In this document: positions 17,827-26,664 of the stretch, piece by piece | Position numbering within the stretch: the stretch's first letter is position 1 | Layout of the letters: every line of letters starts with the position of its first letter | From: Oxalobacteraceae bacterium | GTDB lineage: Bacteria > Pseudomonadota > Gammaproteobacteria > Burkholderiales > Burkholderiaceae_D | Assembly (NCBI GenBank): GCA_021299035.1 | Contig: JAJTGD010000026.1 | Location: 1-53,102, forward strand | Length of the DNA stretch: 53,102 bases | Direction of reading: 5' to 3' | Notes under the pieces: model-generated | What the model was told of the DNA's origin: nothing | The model's database searches: none | What the model saw: only the letters and a program-made list of their open reading frames with translations | Position numbers and translations under genes: made by a program

Positions 17827-18195
17827 ATGCGTCACTATGAAATAGTTTTTATTGTCCATCCGGACCAAAGCGAGCAAGTGCCCGCGATGATCGAGCGCTA
17901 CAAGACTTTGGTTTCAGGTCGCGGCGGCAAGGTTCACCGCGTCGAGGACTGGGGTCGTCGTCAGATGGCCTACATGATCCAGAAGCTCGCCAAGGCGCAC
18001 TATGTGTGCATGAACATCGAGTGCGACGGTGAAACACTGGCCGAACTCGAGACGGGCTTCAAGTTCAATGATGCCGTGCTGCGTCACCTGACCGTTCGCA
18101 TGAAGAAGGCAGAAACCGCGCCTTCGCCGATCATGAAGAGCGTTCAGAAAGAAGATGCTGCCAAGGCAGCGCGCGCAGAGGCACCCGCAGCCTGA
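17827..18195 (+). CDS. rpsF: 30S ribosomal protein bS6
   Basis: With ATG 17827, preceded by AAGGAG, the protein has 122 residues and the canonical start [18 protein letters not shown]. It binds bS18 on the platform of the 30S subunit. The C-terminal tail after about residue 95 is Ala/Lys/Glu-rich and probably disordered. It heads the rpsF-priB-rpsR-rplI operon; priB starts 9 bases after its stop. Confidence 0.98.
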   Translation: MRHYEIVFIVHPDQSEQVPAMIERYKTLVSGRGGKVHRVEDWGRRQMAYMIQKLAKAHYVCMNIECDGETLAELETGFKFNDAVLRHLTVRMKKAETAPSPIMKSVQKEDAAKAARAEAPAA

Positions 18196-18203
18196 TCGGC
18201 GCT

Positions 18204-18518
18204 GTGTCCTTGACCGAGCGAGGAGAAAACCACTTTCAGTGCATCGCGACCTTAGCCGAGCGTGAAGTTAAGCGCTACACACCGGCTGGTATTCCGATTG
18301 TCGCAGCAAAACTGCTGCATGTATCGGAGCAGGTCGAGGCAAGCACCCGGCGGCAAGTCGAATTCGAAGTTGCGGTCATCGCAGCCGGAGAAATCGCTGA
18401 CCAACTGGAGCGCATTGAGATGGGAAAAATGTTCAGATTCAGTGGCTTTATGGCCCGCAAGAATCGCAACAGCAGATCCCTGGTTTTTCATCTTTCGGCG
18501 ATTGAAACCATTTATTGA
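18204..18518 (+). CDS. priB: Primosomal replication protein PriB
   Basis: A 104-residue single-domain OB-fold protein in the classic place between rpsF and rpsR. The core matches Pri[10 protein letters not shown] aligns with KVSPSGIP of E. coli, followed by an OB-barrel region and [20 protein letters not shown]. PriB stabilises PriA on forked DNA and helps reload DnaB after fork collapse. The start is the GTG at 18204, which is the first in-frame start giving the expected N-terminal strand; a TTG two codons on is also possible. dnaB lies two genes downstream. Confidence 0.9.
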   Translation: MSLTERGENHFQCIATLAEREVKRYTPAGIPIVAAKLLHVSEQVEASTRRQVEFEVAVIAAGEIADQLERIEMGKMFRFSGFMARKNRNSRSLVFHLSAIETIY

Positions 18519-18535
18519 ATACAGGAGCCAACGTC

Positions 18536-18820
18536 ATGGCATTTGGCAAAAAGTTCGACAAGAGCAAGCTCAAAGAAAAACGTAAGCAACAAAACCCGCT
18601 GTTTAAGCGCAAGAAGTTTTGCCGCTTCACCGTAGCGAAGGTGGAGCAGGTGGACTACAAGGATGTCGACACGCTGAAGGACTTCATCCAGGAAAACGGC
18701 AAGATCATGCCGGCGCGACTGACCGGTACACGCGCGCATTACCAACGCCAAGTAGATACCGCGATCAAACGCGCTCGCTACCTTGCGCTGCTGCCGTACA
18801 CCGATCTGCACAACGCTTGA
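18536..18820 (+). CDS. rpsR: 30S ribosomal protein bS18
   Basis: A 94-residue bS18, a partner of bS6. The start [11 protein letters not shown] at ATG 18536 has AGGAG nine bases upstream and is preferred over an upstream in-frame ATG that would add seven residues. The conserved core reads [15 protein letters not shown] and [17 protein letters not shown]-terminal Lys-rich tail contacts 16S rRNA. Confidence 0.97.
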   Translation: MAFGKKFDKSKLKEKRKQQNPLFKRKKFCRFTVAKVEQVDYKDVDTLKDFIQENGKIMPARLTGTRAHYQRQVDTAIKRARYLALLPYTDLHNA

Positions 18821-18854
18821 TAAGCGCTGACTGACGAAATACCTGGAGAACGAT

Positions 18855-19301
18855 ATGCAAGTCATTTTGCTCGAAAAAGTGGCGCACCTGGGCAACCTGG
18901 GTGACGTCGTACGCGTCAAGGACGGTTACGGTCGTAACTTCCTTATCCCTCAACGTATCGCGCGCCGTGCAACCGCAGAGGCGATTGCCGAGTTCGAAGC
19001 AAAGCGCGCCGATCTCGAAAAGGCAGCTGCAGAAAGACTGTCGGCGGCACAAGCTCAATCCGAAAAACTGGGCGGTTTGCGCGTTCCAGTTTCGCAGAAA
19101 GCGGGTGTTGACGGTCGCTTGTTCGGCTCTGTTACCAACCACGATATTTCCGAGGCTCTTGGCAAACAAGGCTTCACCGTGGACAAGTCACAGATCCGGA
19201 TGCCAAACGGCCCATTGAAAGCAGTCGGCGAATATCCACTTTCGGTGTCGCTGCATACCGATGTGATTGCTGAGGTGGTGGTCGTGGTGACAGGCGAGTA
19301 A
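18855..19301 (+). CDS. rplI: 50S ribosomal protein bL9
   Basis: A 148-residue bL9 (E. coli 149). The N-terminal RNA-binding domain ([19 protein letters not shown]) is joined by the long connecting helix (about 40-75) to the C-terminal domain ending [16 protein letters not shown]. It is the last gene of the operon and is followed by a strong terminator. Confidence 0.98.
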   Translation: MQVILLEKVAHLGNLGDVVRVKDGYGRNFLIPQRIARRATAEAIAEFEAKRADLEKAAAERLSAAQAQSEKLGGLRVPVSQKAGVDGRLFGSVTNHDISEALGKQGFTVDKSQIRMPNGPLKAVGEYPLSVSLHTDVIAEVVVVVTGE

Positions 19302-19327
19302 GCCTGGCGGCGCTAAAACGGGACGCG

Positions 19328-19353
19328 AAAAACCGCCTTCGGGCGGTTTTTTT
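19328..19353 (+). terminator. Intrinsic terminator of the rpsF-rplI operon
   Basis: AAAAACCGCC (19328-19337), loop TTCG, and GGCGGTTTTT (19342-19351) form a 10-bp stem closed by a stable tetraloop and followed by T residues. Confidence 0.93.
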
Positions 19354-19411
19354 ATTGGCATTGGCATTTCTATTGGCATTTACATCGGAATTTGCTTTTG
19401 CTTTTGCTTCT
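19353..19411. repeat. Low-complexity repeat before dnaB
   Basis: The words ATTGGCATT (three times, some overlapping) and then TTTGCTTTTGCTTTTGCTTC form two adjoining simple repeats. They lie in the 193-base gap between the rplI terminator and dnaB. No function is evident; slippage could make the length variable. Confidence 0.55.
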
Positions 19412-19481
19412 AACAATCGACCGCTTTCGACAATAACATTCAAGCTTATCAATGTTGAAATTTTTGCTTGATGGTAAGCGG

Positions 19482-19487
19482 TATAAT
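19482..19487 (+). promoter_or_regulatory. -10 box of dnaB
   Basis: A perfect TATAAT lies 8 bases before the dnaB ATG. The best -35 (TTGAAA, 19455-19460) is 21 bases away, longer than usual. Transcription would start at or next to the start codon. Confidence 0.5.
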
Positions 19488-19495
19488 GCGAGGCT

Positions 19496-20884
19496 ATGAA
19501 CGACCGTTCTGATCCCCAACTCGACTCCCTCCGCGTGCCCCCTCATTCGATTGAGGCGGAGCAATCCGTCTTGGGTGGTTTGCTGTTGGATAACGCGGCC
19601 TATGATCGTGTCATTGATCTGGTCAGTGCCGAAGATTTTTATCGCTTCGACCACCGCCTGATCTTCCAAAGCATCACCAAGTTGGTGGCCGGGAGCAAGC
19701 CAGCCGATGTCATCACCGTGTTTGAGTCGCTGTCCGTGATTGGTAAAGCGGAAGAGGTGGGTGGTCTCGCCTACTTGAACGCGCTGGCTCAGAATACGCC
19801 GTCGGCCGCCAACATCCGACGTTATGCCGAGATTGTGCGCGACCGCGGCGTGCTGCGTAAGTTGATCACTGTCTCCGATGAAATCGCCGGCGACGCTTTT
19901 AATCCGCAGGGCAAAGAAGTCAAGCAGATGCTTGACGCCGCCGAATCAAAAATTTTTGCCATCGCCGAAGAGGGTGCGCGTGGCGCGGTGGGCTTTGTCG
20001 ATATTCAGCCCTTACTTGCGCGTGTGGTCGAACGTATCGATGAGTTGTTCAGCCGCGATGGCGCCAATGACATCACGGGTGTACCCACTGGGATGATGGA
20101 TCTGGACCGTATGACCTCCGGCTTGCAGCAAGGCGATCTGATTATCGTTGCCGGTCGTCCTTCGATGGGTAAGACGGCATTTTCAGTGAACATTGGCGAG
20201 AATGTCGCGATAGAGAGTGGTTTGCCAGTAGCCATCTTCTCGATGGAAATGGGCGGAACCCAACTCGCGATGCGTATGCTGGGCTCGGTGGGTCGGATTG
20301 ATCAGCAGCGATTGAAAACAGGCCGTCTGAATGAGGAAGACTGGCCAAAGCTCACGCATGCCATTCAAAAAATGAATGATGCGCAAATCTATATTGATGA
20401 AACGCCTGCGCTATCGTCGATTGAACTGCGCTCGCGCTCACGGCGTCTAGCCAGAAAATGCGGCCAGCTTGGGCTCATCATCGTCGATTACTTACAGCTG
20501 ATGTCAGCCAACTCACCCGGAGAAAACCGGGCCACTGAGATATCGGAAATTTCCCGAAATCTGAAAAGCTTGGCTAAAGAATTGAATTGCCCGGTGATTG
20601 CTTTGTCGCAGCTCAACCGCTCTCTGGAGCAACGACCCAATCGCCGACCTGTCATGTCTGATCTGAGAGAATCTGGCGCGATTGAGCAGGATGCTGATCT
20701 TATTTTGTTTATTTACCGGGATGAGGTTTATAACCCGGATTCGCCGGATAAGGGCACCGCAGAAATCATCATCGGCAAGCAGCGTAACGGCCCGATTGGC
20801 CAGGTTCGTATGACCTTTCTGGGCCAGTTTACGAAATTTGAAAATTACACCGGTGCATCCAGCAGCTATGGCGCTGGTGATTAA
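19496..20884 (+). CDS. dnaB: Replicative DNA helicase DnaB
   Basis: A 462-residue hexameric helicase that unwinds DNA at the replication fork and recruits DnaG. The N-terminal domain begins RVPPHSIEAEQSVLGGLLLD (about residues 14-33). The RecA-like domain has Walker A AGRPSMGKTAF, Walker B LIIVDYLQLM and the arginine-finger region SDLRESGAIEQDAD. No intein is present. It follows the rpsF-priB-rpsR-rplI operon but is separated by a terminator, with its own -10 box next to the start. Confidence 0.98.
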   Translation: MNDRSDPQLDSLRVPPHSIEAEQSVLGGLLLDNAAYDRVIDLVSAEDFYRFDHRLIFQSITKLVAGSKPADVITVFESLSVIGKAEEVGGLAYLNALAQNTPSAANIRRYAEIVRDRGVLRKLITVSDEIAGDAFNPQGKEVKQMLDAAESKIFAIAEEGARGAVGFVDIQPLLARVVERIDELFSRDGANDITGVPTGMMDLDRMTSGLQQGDLIIVAGRPSMGKTAFSVNIGENVAIESGLPVAIFSMEMGGTQLAMRMLGSVGRIDQQRLKTGRLNEEDWPKLTHAIQKMNDAQIYIDETPALSSIELRSRSRRLARKCGQLGLIIVDYLQLMSANSPGENRATEISEISRNLKSLAKELNCPVIALSQLNRSLEQRPNRRPVMSDLRESGAIEQDADLILFIYRDEVYNPDSPDKGTAEIIIGKQRNGPIGQVRMTFLGQFTKFENYTGASSSYGAGD

Positions 20885-20934
20885 TCGGGTGGCAAAAATA
20901 AGTTGTTAGTCTCTGCAGGGGGAAGGAGAGCAAG

Positions 20935-21561
20935 ATGTTCGGGCGATTGATGCCGACTGAAGACAGGTTTTTTGACTATTTCATCCAGCACGGAGAACTG
21001 TGCGTCAGAGGTGGCAAGGAGATGGTCGCGTTGATGACCAACTTCGACGATCTCGAGCACCGTGTGCATGCCATCGAATCGATCGAGAAGCAGGCCGACA
21101 AAATTACCTACGCAGCGCTCGATCTGCTGCACAAGACATTCATAACGCCGATAGATCGCGAGGACATTCACAAGCTGATCACCAGCATGGATGACATCCT
21201 CGATCTGATGGAAGACGCGGCACAGACAATATCTCTGTATGACATCAAGGCGATTACGCCGGAAGCCAAGCGTCTCGCCGAGCTGAGCCAGGCCTGCTGT
21301 GAGAAGGTGCTGGCCGCCGTTTCACTGCTGAATAGGATGGACAATGCGAGTGAGATTCTCGCGATTTGTTCCGAGATTGATCGTCTCGAATCCGATGCCG
21401 ATCATGTGATGCGCGCTGCCATGTCCAAGTTGTTCCGTGAGGAGCCCGACGTTCGTAACCTGATCAAGTTGAAAGCGATTTATGAAATCCTCGAGAGCGT
21501 GACTGATCGTTGCGAGGATGTCGCCAACATTGTCGAGGGCATTATTGTCGAGAACGCCTGA
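20935..21561 (+). CDS. DUF47 family (PhoU-like) accessory protein
   Basis: A 208-residue all-helical protein of the DUF47/PhoU-like family, with repeated acidic helices (ESIEKQADKITY, TSMDDILDLMEDA, DRLESDADHVM) that in PhoU relatives bind metal clusters. Such genes nearly always sit next to a Pit transporter, as here (36 bases upstream of it). A role in control or assembly of Pit phosphate uptake is inferred. GGGGGAAGGAG-like purine-rich sequence precedes the ATG. Confidence 0.88.
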   Translation: MFGRLMPTEDRFFDYFIQHGELCVRGGKEMVALMTNFDDLEHRVHAIESIEKQADKITYAALDLLHKTFITPIDREDIHKLITSMDDILDLMEDAAQTISLYDIKAITPEAKRLAELSQACCEKVLAAVSLLNRMDNASEILAICSEIDRLESDADHVMRAAMSKLFREEPDVRNLIKLKAIYEILESVTDRCEDVANIVEGIIVENA

Positions 21562-21597
21562 TCCGGCTTACCCGAATCATCTCGCATCAATCGATCC

Positions 21598-22608
21598 ATG
21601 CAGACCCTCAATATCAGCCTGTACACGCTGGCGCTGTTAGTCATGCTGGCACTGCTGTTCGATTTCATGAACGGCTTCCACGATGCAGCGAATGCGATTG
21701 CCACCGTAGTCTCTACCGGCGTCCTCAAGCCCCATCAGGCTGTCGTGTTGGCCGCTTTCTTCAATTTCATCGCCATCGCCGTGTTTCAGTTGAGTGTGGC
21801 CACGACCGTCGGCAAGGGTACGATCGAGCCATCCATTGTTGATCACTACGTCGTCTTCGGCGCACTGGTCGGCGCCATCACATGGAATCTACTGACCTGG
21901 TATTACGGCATTCCCTCATCATCGTCGCACGCGCTGATCGGTGGCTTGGTCGGCGCAGCAGTCGCGAAAGGTGGAACCAGCGCGCTGATCGCCTCCGGAC
22001 TCATTAAGACAATTACGTTCATTGTTTTGTCGCCGACGCTGGGCTTTCTTTTCGGGTCCTTGATGATGTTGCTGGTGTCTTGGCTGTTCGTGCGTAGTCA
22101 TCCGCAACGTATCGATAAGTGGTTCCGACGCATGCAATTAGTTTCTGCGTCGATGTATAGCTTGGGCCACGGCGGCAATGATGCGCAAAAAACTATGGGC
22201 ATCATCTGGATGCTACTGATCGCTGCAGGGATGGTAGCTGCTGAGGATGCAAGTCCACCGACTTGGGTGATCGTGAGTTGCTACCTCGCCATTAGTGTCG
22301 GCACCTTGTTTGGTGGATGGCGTATTGTGAAAACCATGGGTCAGCGAATCACTAAGCTCAGACCAGTCGGGGGCTTCTGCGCCGAGACAGGCGGCGCGAT
22401 GACGTTATTCATGGCAACGGCGCTGGGCATTCCGGTGTCGACCACACACACCATCACTGGCGCCATCGTTGGTGTGGGCTCATCGCACAAAATGTCAGCA
22501 GTGCGCTGGGGCATCGCGGGCAACATCGTATGGGCGTGGGTGTTTACGATCCCTGCCTCGGCTTTTGTGGCTGCTATTGCTTGGTGGGTAGGGCGCCAAA
22601 TTCTGTAA
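21598..22608 (+). CDS. pit: Low-affinity inorganic phosphate transporter (Pit family)
   Basis: A 336-residue polytopic inner-membrane transporter. It carries both copies of the PiT signature: DFMNGFHDAANAIATVVSTG near the N-terminus and GHGGNDAQKTMGI in the second half, each with an Asn-Asp/Ala motif that lines the ion path. Around ten membrane helices are visible with a short central loop (RSHPQRIDKWFRR). It imports metal-phosphate with protons. Shorter than E. coli PitA (499) but normal for the DUF47-paired type. It converges with the phoH-family gene. Confidence 0.93.
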   Translation: MQTLNISLYTLALLVMLALLFDFMNGFHDAANAIATVVSTGVLKPHQAVVLAAFFNFIAIAVFQLSVATTVGKGTIEPSIVDHYVVFGALVGAITWNLLTWYYGIPSSSSHALIGGLVGAAVAKGGTSALIASGLIKTITFIVLSPTLGFLFGSLMMLLVSWLFVRSHPQRIDKWFRRMQLVSASMYSLGHGGNDAQKTMGIIWMLLIAAGMVAAEDASPPTWVIVSCYLAISVGTLFGGWRIVKTMGQRITKLRPVGGFCAETGGAMTLFMATALGIPVSTTHTITGAIVGVGSSHKMSAVRWGIAGNIVWAWVFTIPASAFVAAIAWWVGRQIL

Positions 22609-22638
22609 ACGCGCCAAGGAAATGAGCGTAGCTGTCTT

Positions 22639-24267
22639 TCAGAGCACCTCACTCGCGTGATCCGCCAACCGGGATCGTTCGCCACGCGCAAGCGTCACAT
22701 GCCCACTGTGTGACCAACCTTTGAATCTATCAACCACATAGGTCAAGCCGCTCGAGCCCTCGGTGAGGTAAGGCGTATCGATCTGCGCGATATTGCCCAA
22801 GCAGACGATCTTGGTGCCGGGGCCGGCACGTGTCACCAACGTCTTCACTTGTTTCGGCGTCAGGTTCTGAGCTTCATCGATGATCAGGTACTTGTTGACG
22901 AAGGTACGACCGCGCATGAAGTTGAGCGATTTGATCTTGATCCGCGAGCGAATCAATTCCTGCGTCGCTGCACGTCCCCACTCACCAGCGTCTGAATCCG
23001 ATTTGTTGAGGACTTCCAGGTTATCGTCGAACGCGCCCATCCAGGGCCCCATTTTTTCTTCTTCGGTACCTGGCAAGAAGCCGATATCTTCGCCAACGGG
23101 TACGGTGACGCGGGTCACGATAATCTCGTTATAGACCTTCGACTCCAACACTTGTGCCAAACCTGCAGCGAGTGCGAGCAAGGTCTTGCCGGTACCAGCT
23201 TGTCCGAGCAGAGTAACAAAGTCGCACTCGGGATCCATCAGCAGGTTGAGCGCGAAATTTTGCTCGCGGTTACGAGCGGTGATACCCCAGACATTGTTTC
23301 TGCTATGACCGTAATCGCGCAGGGTACGCAGGACGGCGGTCTTACCGTTGATCTGTACCACCTGACCATTGAACGGCGCCTCTCCATTTTTGGGTTCGGT
23401 GTAGACAAATTGGTTTACCAGCATCGCCGGCACTATAGGACCAGTGACTCGGTAATAGGTTGTGCTAAACCCGTGACGGTTTTCTTGCCACGACTCCATG
23501 CCCTTGCCGTGCTTGACCCAGAAATCGTCGGGCAGCTGCAGGATGCCACCATAGAGCAAGTCGGTGTCTTCAAGCACATGGTCGTTGAAGTACTCTTCAG
23601 CCGGCAGGCCGAGCGCACGCGCTTTGATCCGCATGTTGATGTCTTTCGACACCAGTACCACCGGACGCCCCTGCTGGGATTGCAGCGCGCGCACGACACC
23701 TAGAATCTGGTTATCTGCCTTACCCTCGGGAAGGCCCTCAGGCAGCGCCCAGTTCTGCAACTTGGTCTGGAAATACAAACGGCCACCAGCATCTTTGTTG
23801 CCCAACTTACTGAGCGGGATGCCGCTATCAATCGCACCCTCAGACACGTCGGCTACCAGCGCATCCAGCGAGCGCGACACTTGACGGGCGTTACGAGCGA
23901 CCTCGGACATCCCCTTTTTGTGGTTATCTAACTCTTCCAGGGTGATCATCGGCAGATAGACATCGTGTTCCTCGAAACGGAACAGTGAGGTCGGGTCATG
24001 CATCAGTACATTAGTGTCGAGTACGAACAGCTTAGTGATGCCGCGCTTGTCGGCGAGTTTGCTGGTCTGTGATTTACCGGCGCTATCCGACCGTGCTTTG
24101 CGCTCGGCGGGTTTTTCAGCGGCAGGCAACTCGGTCTTGGCCTTCGCCACCGGTGTGTTACTCACCAGCGCGATCGCTGGTCGGACGGTTCTGCCTTTTT
24201 CTGCCTTCGGGTAATCAGCCTGAGAGAGTAATGCTGCGGGTTTGCTGGGCATTTTAGGCAGTGGCAT
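22639..24267 (-). CDS. PhoH-family ATPase with N-terminal PIN domain
   Basis: A 542-residue PIN-PhoH protein. After a disordered, Ala/Lys-rich start (1-75) comes a PIN nuclease-like domain with FVLDTNVLMHDP (Asp84) and an acidic ITLEELDNHKKG (Glu111/Glu112). The PhoH domain has Walker A GQAGTGKT at 355-362 and Walker B IIDEAQNL. PhoH2 proteins of this build have RNA helicase and RNase activity in mycobacteria; the role in betaproteobacteria is not fixed. Its position beside Pit may be chance, since the two genes converge. Family sure, function inferred. Confidence 0.92.
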   Translation of the reverse strand: MPLPKMPSKPAALLSQADYPKAEKGRTVRPAIALVSNTPVAKAKTELPAAEKPAERKARSDSAGKSQTSKLADKRGITKLFVLDTNVLMHDPTSLFRFEEHDVYLPMITLEELDNHKKGMSEVARNARQVSRSLDALVADVSEGAIDSGIPLSKLGNKDAGGRLYFQTKLQNWALPEGLPEGKADNQILGVVRALQSQQGRPVVLVSKDINMRIKARALGLPAEEYFNDHVLEDTDLLYGGILQLPDDFWVKHGKGMESWQENRHGFSTTYYRVTGPIVPAMLVNQFVYTEPKNGEAPFNGQVVQINGKTAVLRTLRDYGHSRNNVWGITARNREQNFALNLLMDPECDFVTLLGQAGTGKTLLALAAGLAQVLESKVYNEIIVTRVTVPVGEDIGFLPGTEEEKMGPWMGAFDDNLEVLNKSDSDAGEWGRAATQELIRSRIKIKSLNFMRGRTFVNKYLIIDEAQNLTPKQVKTLVTRAGPGTKIVCLGNIAQIDTPYLTEGSSGLTYVVDRFKGWSHSGHVTLARGERSRLADHASEVL

Positions 24268-24324
24268 CAGAACCTCTTTCTGAAAATAGACGCTGGAAAA
24301 TAACCGGTGGTATTTGAATACCGT

Positions 24325-24382
24325 CCGGAAAAAAAGAAAGGCTGTTCAAGCCGAAGGTGAGTCACCTTCTTCTCAAACAGCC
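24325..24382 (-). terminator. Nested-hairpin intrinsic terminator of bcp
   Basis: An outer stem GGCTGTT (24340-24346)/AACAGCC (24376-24382) encloses an inner palindrome GAAGGTGA-G-TCACCTTC (24353-24369). On the minus strand the outer stem runs into TTTCTTTTTTTCC, a good U-tract. It separates bcp from the PhoH-family gene. Confidence 0.85.
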
Positions 24383-24424
24383 GCTTTTGTAAATACTTTA
24401 TAAGTTTCAATGGCTTAGATAATC

Positions 24425-24901
24425 TCAGCCGAGTCCCTCGATGAATTCAAGCACCTCATCAACATGACCCGGAACTTTCACTCCACGCCATTCTTTCACT
24501 ATTTTGCCGTCAGCGTCAATCACGAATGTAGAGCGCTCAACGCCACGAACTTTTTTGCCGTACAAAGATTTCATGACGATGACATCAAACATGGTGCAAA
24601 CTTTTTCATCGCTATCTGAAATCAACTCGAAAGGTAGTCCGAGTTTTCCCTTGAAGCCATCGTGCGAGCGCAAGCTATCGCGACTGATACCGAAGATTTC
24701 GGCGCCTGCACGGGTGAAGCGGTCGTGCAGATCGCGGAATTGCAGGCTCTCGGCCGTGCAGCCGGGGGTGTTGTCCTTCGGGTAGAAATACAAAACTACT
24801 TTTTTGCCCCGGTGCTCGGACAGGCGAAAGCCATCGCCGCCCGTCATTTCAGCGGTGAAATCCGGCACGGTCATGTTCAGGATGGAGGGACGGTCGTTCA
24901 T
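24425..24901 (-). CDS. bcp: Thioredoxin-dependent thiol peroxidase (Bcp/PrxQ)
   Basis: A 158-residue peroxiredoxin. The peroxidatic Cys48 is in the conserved PKDNTPGCT loop. The Cys five residues on, used as resolving Cys in E. coli Bcp, is replaced here by Leu (CTAESL); the only other cysteine is in EKVCTMFD near residue 97, so the enzyme is either 1-Cys or resolves through that residue. It reduces H2O2 and organic peroxides in the cytoplasm. It lies 9 bases upstream-adjacent to the Mth938-like gene on the same strand, suggesting one transcript. Confidence 0.95.
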   Translation of the reverse strand: MNDRPSILNMTVPDFTAEMTGGDGFRLSEHRGKKVVLYFYPKDNTPGCTAESLQFRDLHDRFTRAGAEIFGISRDSLRSHDGFKGKLGLPFELISDSDEKVCTMFDVIVMKSLYGKKVRGVERSTFVIDADGKIVKEWRGVKVPGHVDEVLEFIEGLG

Positions 24902-24910
24902 GAATACCCT

Positions 24911-25300
24911 TTACGTCATTAGTTCTGTTGGCCGCATGATCAAAGCCAGTGCCACCTTGCGACCCTCGGTCATCAAGATGTTATAAGTCCGACATGCTGC
25001 CTGATTGTCCATGCATTCCACCCCGATACCGCGCTTCAGAAGTCCGGTCATCAGTCGGGGGTGGGCGAATCTCTGCTTCTTTCCGGTCCCAAGAATAAGC
25101 AGATCGGGCGAATGCGCCGCGATCGCTTCCAGATCGCTGGCTTCCAAGGCCTCGAAAGACTTCACTGGCCAGGCCATGGGCGCGATCTCTGGCAAGACGA
25201 TCAGGCTGTAATCAAAACGGATCGCATTGATCTCGATCCAGTCATCGTCGTAGCCGGTGACCGTCTGGTATTGCTGGGTCGATGTGACGTGAAGCTTCAT
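24911..25300 (-). CDS. Mth938-like domain protein
   Basis: A 129-residue protein of the Mth938/NDUFAF3 fold family. It starts MKLHVTSTQQYQTVTGYDDD and contains LLILGTGKKQRF and GIGVECMDNQAACRTYNIL, both typical blocks. The human relative NDUFAF3 is a complex I assembly factor; the bacterial function is unknown. The ATG at 25300 is chosen because it matches the family start; an earlier TTG would add 21 residues. No clear Shine-Dalgarno precedes it. Divergent from alaA. Confidence 0.85.
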   Translation of the reverse strand: MKLHVTSTQQYQTVTGYDDDWIEINAIRFDYSLIVLPEIAPMAWPVKSFEALEASDLEAIAAHSPDLLILGTGKKQRFAHPRLMTGLLKRGIGVECMDNQAACRTYNILMTEGRKVALALIMRPTELMT

Positions 25301-25426
25301 GGCAGGGTGGATTTTATCCCGAACCCAAGTATCTGCATGGAAAAACGAGCCAACTTGGGGCAAAATGGCTGTTTACCGTCCGGCAGCGCAGTCGCCCGGC
25401 CGGTCCATTCCCTTGAAGAGTCGGCA

Positions 25427-26653
25427 GTGAAAACAATTCAGAAATCCCTCAAGTTGGCAGACGTCTGCTACGACATCCGCGGACCGGTGCTGGAGAAAGC
25501 CCGCCAGATGGAGGAAGAGGGCCACAAGATCATCAAGCTCAACATCGGCAATCTGGCGCCCTTTGGCTTTGACGCGCCCGAAGAGATTGTGCAGGACATG
25601 ATCCGCAACATGGGCAATGCAGCGGGCTACACCGACTCCAAGGGTTTGTTCGCACCGCGCAAGGCGATTATGCAGTACTGCCAGGAAAAGAAAATCGCCG
25701 GTGTCTCGATCGACGATATCTATCTGGGCAACGGTGCGTCCGAATTGATCGTCATGAGCATGAATGCCTTGCTGAATAGTGGTGACGAGGTGCTGGTGCC
25801 GGCGCCCGACTACCCATTATGGACGGCTGCAGTCAGTCTCTCGGGTGGTAACCCTGTGCATTACCTGTGCGATGAGCAGGCCAGCTGGTATCCCGATATT
25901 GACGATATCAAGCGCAAGATCACGCCGAACACACGCGCGATCGTCGTTATCAACCCAAATAACCCGACAGGTGCGCTGTACCCCACCGAGGTCCTGCAGC
26001 AAATTGTTGAACTCGCGCGCCAGAACGAGCTGATTATATTTGCCGATGAGATTTACGATCGCGTTCTATACGACGGCAATACCCATACCTCAATCGCTTC
26101 GCTGGCAGATGACGTGCTCTTCATTACCCTCAACGGGCTCTCAAAAAATTATCGCTCCTGCGGCTACCGCGCTGGGTGGATGATCGTCTCGGGAGAAAAA
26201 CGTCTGGCGAAGGACTACATCGAGGGCCTGAACATGCTGGCGTCGATGCGGCTATGTGCCAATGTGCCCGGCCAGTTCGCAATCCAGACCGCACTCGGCG
26301 GCTACCAAAGCATCAATGATCTGGTGGCGCCACAAGGTCGCTTAACCCGACAGCGCGATTTGGCTCACAAGCTGTTGACCGAGATTCCGGGCGTCACCTG
26401 CGTCAAGCCAAAGTCAGCGCTGTATATGTTTCCCCGCCTGGACCCGAAGATTTATCCGATCGAGAACGATCAGCAGTTCGCCTACGATCTGTTAGCCGAG
26501 GAGCGTGTGCTGATTGTGCAGGGGACAGGGTTTAATTGGCCGAAACCGGATCATTTCCGCGTTGTGTTCTTGCCGAACGTCGATGATCTCGAAGTCGCTT
26601 TTGGCCGTATCGTTCATTTTCTAGACGGCTACCGTCGGCGCCACGCGCGCTAG
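25427..26653 (+). CDS. alaA: Glutamate-pyruvate aminotransferase AlaA
   Basis: A 408-residue PLP aminotransferase, very like E. coli AlaA (405): the start KSLKLADVCYDIRGPVLEKA, LNIGNLAPFGFDAPEE, PAPDYPLWTAAVSLS and the C-terminal VQGTGFNWPKPDHFR all correspond. The PLP lysine is in NGLSKNYRS and the phosphate-binding Arg in AGWMI context. It makes alanine from pyruvate and glutamate. The start is GTG 25427 (GAAGAG upstream); the open frame runs 122 codons further upstream but that part is antisense to the Mth938-like gene. hom follows after 11 bases, so the two are probably one operon. Confidence 0.95.
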   Translation: MKTIQKSLKLADVCYDIRGPVLEKARQMEEEGHKIIKLNIGNLAPFGFDAPEEIVQDMIRNMGNAAGYTDSKGLFAPRKAIMQYCQEKKIAGVSIDDIYLGNGASELIVMSMNALLNSGDEVLVPAPDYPLWTAAVSLSGGNPVHYLCDEQASWYPDIDDIKRKITPNTRAIVVINPNNPTGALYPTEVLQQIVELARQNELIIFADEIYDRVLYDGNTHTSIASLADDVLFITLNGLSKNYRSCGYRAGWMIVSGEKRLAKDYIEGLNMLASMRLCANVPGQFAIQTALGGYQSINDLVAPQGRLTRQRDLAHKLLTEIPGVTCVKPKSALYMFPRLDPKIYPIENDQQFAYDLLAEERVLIVQGTGFNWPKPDHFRVVFLPNVDDLEVAFGRIVHFLDGYRRRHAR

Positions 26654-26664
26654 AGGGCCATGAC

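Noticed and set aside
25061-25426. A 122-codon N-terminal extension of the alaA reading frame
   Set aside because: It is antisense to the Mth938-like gene, and homologues of AlaA begin at the MKTIQK-like position; the GTG at 25427 has a ribosome site.
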